NCBI GenBank assembly: GCA_004835665.1
Contig: RBKR01000011.1
Span: 1,054,001-1,118,000, forward strand
Source: Phoma sp. XZ068
Taxonomy: Eukaryota; Ascomycota; Dothideomycetes; Pleosporales; Didymellaceae
Direction: 5' to 3'
Length of the DNA stretch: 64,000 nt
In this document: positions 59,027 through 64,000 of the stretch, piece by piece
How positions within the stretch are numbered: the first letter of the stretch is position 1
Layout of the letters: each line of letters starts with the position of its first letter
Position numbers and translations under genes: made by a program
Notes under the pieces: generated by a model
Databases searched by the model: none
Seen by the model: the letters and a program-made list of their open reading frames with translations, nothing else
Told to the model about the DNA's origin: nothing

Positions 59027-61965
59027 ATGATGTCAACACAACTCACTGAGATCGATGCCAATTCGCGACAGCCTGGCTTCAGAGCCGTGAAGGAGGCCTC
59101 GAAGATCCCCAGTCCGCCTAAGTTTCAGCGACCCGGCATTACAGGTCGCCGCAGTCCGTTTTCTGTGAGCACAACTGGGTCGCCCTGCTACATAGCCATG
59201 CCCATGACCTCTAACGTGACGATGTCACCCACGCCCACATCCAAACTCCCTCGCAGATCGACACCGACGCAGAGTGCTTGCTCCAAGAGCTACACATACG
59301 GCAGTAGGCCTGTTACGCCGCGTACAAGCTTACCACGGGCCACAGGCGGGCACAAGACGACTGCTCTCACTCCTCCCTCAGTAAGTCTGCATTTCTATCT
59401 CGGGGACACCGCGACTAATTGTAACAGAGCTCTATCAAAACTACTCCTCTACTGGGCTACAACAAGCCGCTTCCTAGTCCGCCTATTGCACAGCTCGTGA
59501 ACCCAGCAAGTCCGCCGAAAGCCCGACGCACGCTCGTTGATGCAGAGGCCGGCACTCCGACAGTCGAGGACTGGCCTATTCTGCGGCCTGAGAACGTCTC
59601 GCCATCGAACCCTTTATCACGTTCGACAAGTAATGTACCCTCACAGCGAAGCGTGTCTGAAGGCTCAGTTGTCCGGCGCAATGATATTCCTGTACTCAAG
59701 ACCCGGGTTGTTACACCGCTTTCAGTCAACCACACCGGACCACAAACAAACGATTCGTTTTCCGAAGAGCATGACTTGAGAAATGAAAAGTCCACGCAAA
59801 TGACCGAGCCTCGCACATTTAGCTCGACGAACCCGTTTGCAAAGTCCTTTCACGCATTGTCCACCAACACAAAGGTGGCAATCAAGAGTCCGCTTACTCA
59901 CAAACAGCGGAATGCGCCAGCCATGGCCATTCCGCCTCGCATTAGCTCCAAACATTGCTCTCAACCTTCGCCGGATACAACACCAGATGAGCTCTCTACA
60001 GAGACTCCGCCTGCTTCGTTTCGATCTGCCAAGCTAGGCTCTACCAGTTGGCCAGTACTTGAGGCTACGGCTGATCTCTCTTCGAAAGAGCAGACGATCG
60101 ATGAGGCACCCAACAATGATCAGCACCATCGCGCTACTAAGCTAGACGTTATCAAGCCTATACCGTTCTCCGGTGAAATTACACCACGCTCTCACTACGG
60201 CTCAATCGATACCGCTTCCGTATGGAGCTTGGCTGCTGGATCATCTCTCGACGACGACGCAGAAGTCGACTATGAAGGCACCGTTCGGGTCAAACGTGTC
60301 TCGTGGCACTCGTCTAATCCAGATTCGGGGCCTATCTTGAGGATATCCGCTGATGCAGACGCATTTATCCTGGGTCAAGTTGATGCTATACCTGCAGTTC
60401 CAGCCTTACCAGGGCATAGGCTCGGAAAGACATCCCAGGAGCGCTCCCTCGAAGCCTTACCTAATCCAGTCTCCGAGCAGGTCCTTGTCCAAACGACTCC
60501 CACTACTCCGCGAACATCAACGCCGTCATTGACAGAGGTTGAGACTGTCGAGTGCAAGCATGTCAGGGTTACACCAATTAGATCCATGCAGCCACCTCGA
60601 AGATCGAGCACAGGAGATCTTTCTGAGACATCTGGTTCGCCAGGGAAGTCGACACCGACGATGGTCACAAATTCTTGGGAAGTGATGGAATCATCTCAAC
60701 CAGATTCTTGCATCTCATCAGAGGGGTCACAGGTAACATCTTCGTGCCAAGACAAGTTAGATGCAACACCTCAGGCTTCCAAAGAACATCAAAAATACAG
60801 CTATGTAAGTTAAGTGCGATAAGTTTGTAACTAAGCTGATGGGTTAAACAGGAAGCCGGAAACTACTCGACGACTCTCCGGCATGGGATCCTTCAGAAGG
60901 CTACTCAAGTACTGGCCACGGATACTAAGACTCCTCCGTTGGCAGCCCAAAAAGGCTTGCCTATGATCTGGACGACACCCAAGTCTGCAAGTTTCACTTC
61001 GAGAAGATCAGGTGCCAAACATAGTAAGACTAGCCAGTCACTGTTCTCGTCTGGTCGGTTCAACAACCGAGTGTCTGCTTCCTCAACCCGTTCGCCTAGC
61101 TCCGCCTCATCCGTTCTCGCACGATCGACTCAATCGCAAGGTAGTGAGTCCCGCTTAGGTCCGTCTAGATTAGGGACATCAGAGTTAACCGCTCGAAATC
61201 TCGATACCATTGTGTGTAACGCCTCCAGTAAGACAACACAGGTTGTTGAGCCGAGTACTGCAGATACTCCATTGAGAATCAAAGCTAAACGCAGCATCCG
61301 AAACATCTTCCATAAACGCGATCCCAGGACTACACCGCTCCCGACCAGGAAACAAGACTCGAAGCGATCTTCCGTTGCTGGAAGTGCTCTGGCGCAGCGC
61401 ATAAAGCACTCTACCAACTTTTCCAAGGCTAGTTTAGCAAGACCATCTGAGATTAATTCGGAAGCCAAGAAAGATATCATGATCTCCTCGGAAAAGCTCG
61501 GTGCATCAAGCAAAGATACCAATCATCAGGCTGCGCTATCCGCACTCGAGTCCGGCTCAGCAGATGTCTCACCCCAGCCTAAGCCTATTGCTCACTACGA
61601 CACGGCGATTGTAGTTCATAATATCCTCGACCGCGTGATGTCGAAGGGAGTAGAGTCTCCAGACCGTCTACGGGGTCTTGAGGCTGCAGAGGTCTGTCTT
61701 CCTTTCGTGCCCATTTTATGACGCTCGAAAACTTGCACTGACAGGACAAACTATACAGGCTGTCTTACACGCCGTTGAGTGCTGTAATCAGGCCAAGCTG
61801 AGCGCCGAGCTATCCCGGAAGCACGCACGCGATGCAGAGCTGAATGCTCAGCGTACCAGCATTGAATTGAAGAGGCTCGAGAAGCTGTGTGAGCCTAGCT
61901 TTGATGTCGAGATGATGCAGGCAATCAAGCAACTGATCAAGGCCGCCGGTGCCGTCGATCTCTGA
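59027..61965 (+). CDS. Large disordered orphan protein
   Basis: I do not recognise this gene. Exons 59027-59380, 59428-60804, 60852-61691 and 61759-61965 (introns 47, 47, 47 and 67 nt, all GT-AG, all phase 0) give 925 residues; the start may be either of two adjacent ATGs (59027 or 59030). Most of the protein is Ser/Thr/Pro-rich, with many SP/TP sites (KIPSPPKFQRPG, SKLPRRSTPTQ, TTPTTPRTSTP), as in kinase-regulated scaffold proteins. A short ordered island reads ITPRSHYGSIDTASVWSLAA. The basic segment PLRIKAKRSIRNIFHKRDPR is followed by a C-terminal helical region: YDTAIVVHNILDRVMSKG, HAVECCNQAKLSAELSRKHA, then EMMQAIKQLIKAA. The constant intron phase and length support one gene. Function unknown. 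Confidence 0.78.
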
Positions 61966-62582
61966 AAGAAATGGGAAGTAATACTCTTTTCAAGGTTTAA
62001 GATTTGACGACGGATTGACTTGTGCGAACCATGCTGATTGCTTTAGTATCGCCTGCTACGCTGAACATCGCCTTGCATCCCGCTAACGCGAGAGAGTAGC
62101 GATGATGACAACCTTGCGCCAATTGACATGCACGGCTGATTTGTTCGGGGATCTGGATCGAGCTTGTTAGCCTTGTGCAGCTGGACAACGCCTGAAAGCT
62201 GGGGGCACTTGCTGCGAGATCTTTGGCTTTGCTATTTTGGTCCGATGCAACGCAGGTCACGAATTGTGCAAGACATACGTATTGCTACTTGTCTGCTCAG
62301 GAAAACCAATGCATCATTCTCTTCGATGGCCCACCACCTTCACATACACCTGATTGTCGTGCAAGTTGTTTCATTCCATGCTACCCAAGCCAAATGACCC
62401 GTATGATATACATATTGTACAAGCCCAACATCGAAGCCCATTAACCGTGATGCGCTAATCGGCAAGCGCAAAAGCGGAGTATTCGGTCTGCCAAACCTTC
62501 CGAGTCTTCCCTCGATGGACTCCACCTCCCCCCTATCATTTCACATCTTTCCCCTCTCTTTCTCAGAAATTTTTGTCCCAAT
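61966..62582. other. Intergenic between convergent genes
   Basis: 3' flanks of the orphan gene and TIM10. Nothing is recognised. Confidence 0.45.
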
Positions 62583-63026
62583 TTACATGGCACCGGGAAA
62601 GCCCTGCTTGCCCTGCGCCTCGCCCTGCATCTTCTCGCTGACCTTGACGTTGACCTCGAAGAACTTGGATACGCAGCGGTCGAGGCAGACGGACTCGCCT
62701 TTGTTCAGATCGGCTTCGCGGTACGATGTATCGATGCATTTTGCGGAGCAGGACTTGAGAAGACTAGGCGTAGATGAGTTAGTTGTTATATTGCATTAGA
62801 TTATGGAGGAAATAGGGAGGAAGACACATCGTGCAAGCGAAACAGCGGGGTTGCAATTCGCATCTTGGGAGATGGAACAGACATTGAGGGGTGCGAGGAA
62901 GCTTTGCAATGTGCATGAGGGAACATACCGGCTGTACATGTCAGAGACCATGTCGATTTCAGCCTCTGCTGCTGCGATCTTCTGCTCAGACGAGAGCTGG
63001 GGGCGGCCGCCGAAGAGGAAAGACAT
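62583..63026 (-). CDS. TIM10: Mitochondrial intermembrane-space chaperone Tim10
   Basis: Small Tim protein that, with Tim9, escorts hydrophobic precursors across the intermembrane space to the TIM22 translocase. Exons 62929-63026 and 62583-62763 with a 165-nt intron give 92 residues. Twin C-x3-C motifs (CSAKC and CLDRC) are spaced as in the family. EAEIDMVSDMYSR precedes the first, and VSKFFEVNVKVSEKM follows the second. The start MSFLFGGRPQLSSEQK is the expected N-terminus; the longer open frame upstream (to 63173) is not family-like. The intron is the longest in the window. Confidence 0.95.
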
Positions 63027-64000
63027 CTTGTATTGTACGGGGTTTGAGGTTTGAGGTGTGTCGGTGGTGATATAAGAGCAAATGGGCGTTGACAAGGTTG
63101 GTCGTGCGAGATGTTGGTGTTGTTGATGCGCGCAAGATGGATCTGAGCGATGATGTCGCGCTCCGGGATTCAAAAGATTCGAATGGAGCTTGGGGTGTGA
63201 TGTGGCACGTGCGAACTATCCATCATCACCCATTGCTTGCGAATCTGAACAAAGCAGTTCGACATTTGAAATAATGCGGCTTCATATTGAAACTTCTACT
63301 ATTCAGACTATAAAATGGCACAATTCTCTCGTTTCGCTTGACTTGACACGTGGTATGCATGGACTGGATGACTTTCAAACTCCCATTTTACGTCTTGACA
63401 TCGACATTGAGCTTCCATCGGACTGCAAAGGCTATAAGGAAAGGCATGATCGTTGCAGAGTCGCAGACGTGCGTGACCACTGTCAAAAGTGGAATTTTGC
63501 ATCGGCATCTACAGAAAAATGATGATAAGTACCGAAGAGAGCCAAGGTCGCTGGCAAAACACCAAGCCTGCAGCAATCTGCACATTGACTCCAAGTTTTG
63601 CTCTACATAGTTTTCATAAACACCGAGCCTTTGGCAGGACTCCAGTACTATGCTCGAAGGACGATTCGGCAGTTTTACCCTGCATCGAGGTCGGCGACGT
63701 CAACGTGAAAGCAACGCGCAGTCCTGCATTAGCACATCTTCGACGCGCATGTCCTAGCTTTCGAACATCCCAGACACCGTTGGTCTACATCTTGGCATGT
63801 GAACGTGACGACTCGGAATCTTCTCCGCAGTGAGGTCACTACGGTTTCTAATCACTCGCGTATTGAAAGCCGAAGTCAACACACTATATTTGCCGCCCGT
63901 GATAGTGCTCTTGGCCCAGCAGAACGAAGCTTAGGGCGTGCTTACTGCGGGTACTAGACCTGTGTACTATGAGGCGATGTTCGGCACTTCTGGCTAACAT
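63027..64000. other. Intergenic to the window end
   Basis: TIM10 promoter side and unassigned sequence. Open frames up to 114 codons lack coding character. A gene starting beyond the window cannot be excluded. Confidence 0.4.

Overview
The window reads as nuclear chromosomal DNA of a filamentous ascomycete, most likely a Dothideomycete of the Pleosporales type. The organism is inferred from gene content and style, not from a search. Genes carry short GT-AG introns (mostly 46-125 nt). The gene set includes a fungal three-domain histidine enzyme, a CBM1-GH10 xylanase, NoxA, a Zn2Cys6 factor of the AflR type, a Clr5-domain protein and GWT1. About 25 protein genes are supported, mostly single-copy housekeeping genes mixed with plant-polysaccharide and sugar genes. 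No tRNA, rRNA, CRISPR array, intact transposon or secondary-metabolite backbone gene was seen.

Layout: 1-9.4 kb holds the 3' part of the HIS4-type gene, a secreted xylanase, an aldehyde dehydrogenase and a secreted DUF4360-type protein. 9.6-20.3 kb holds a peroxisomal ABC half-transporter, the AflR-like regulator, xylitol dehydrogenase, an Efm2-like methyltransferase and VPS28, all on the minus strand. 20.6-28.8 kb holds NOC2, a small membrane protein and NoxA. 29.2-36.7 kb holds an unrecognised gene, a member of an uncharacterised family (paralog A), a Clr5-domain gene head-to-head with an L-rhamnose 1-dehydrogenase, and an L-rhamnonolactonase convergent with it. From 36.7 to 50.3 kb only one gene is convincing, a virulence-type GT2 glycosyltransferase, flanked by gene-poor stretches of 5.2 and 6.7 kb. 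50.3-64 kb holds paralog B (frame broken), a spartin-like protein, an SDR, the recombination factor Sfr1/Mei5, GWT1, a long disordered orphan protein and TIM10.

How genes fit together: the xylanase releases xylo-oligomers and xylitol dehydrogenase belongs to the pentose route downstream. The two rhamnose enzymes are consecutive steps of the non-phosphorylated L-rhamnose pathway, with a possible regulator (Clr5) on the same promoter region. The most promising under-described items are the A/B paralog family, the duplicated domain of the Clr5 protein, the rhamnose pair with its Clr5 neighbour, and the orphan disordered protein at 59.0-62.0 kb. Exon borders were set by reading splice sites and checking that reading phases add up. 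They are models, not transcript-proven.
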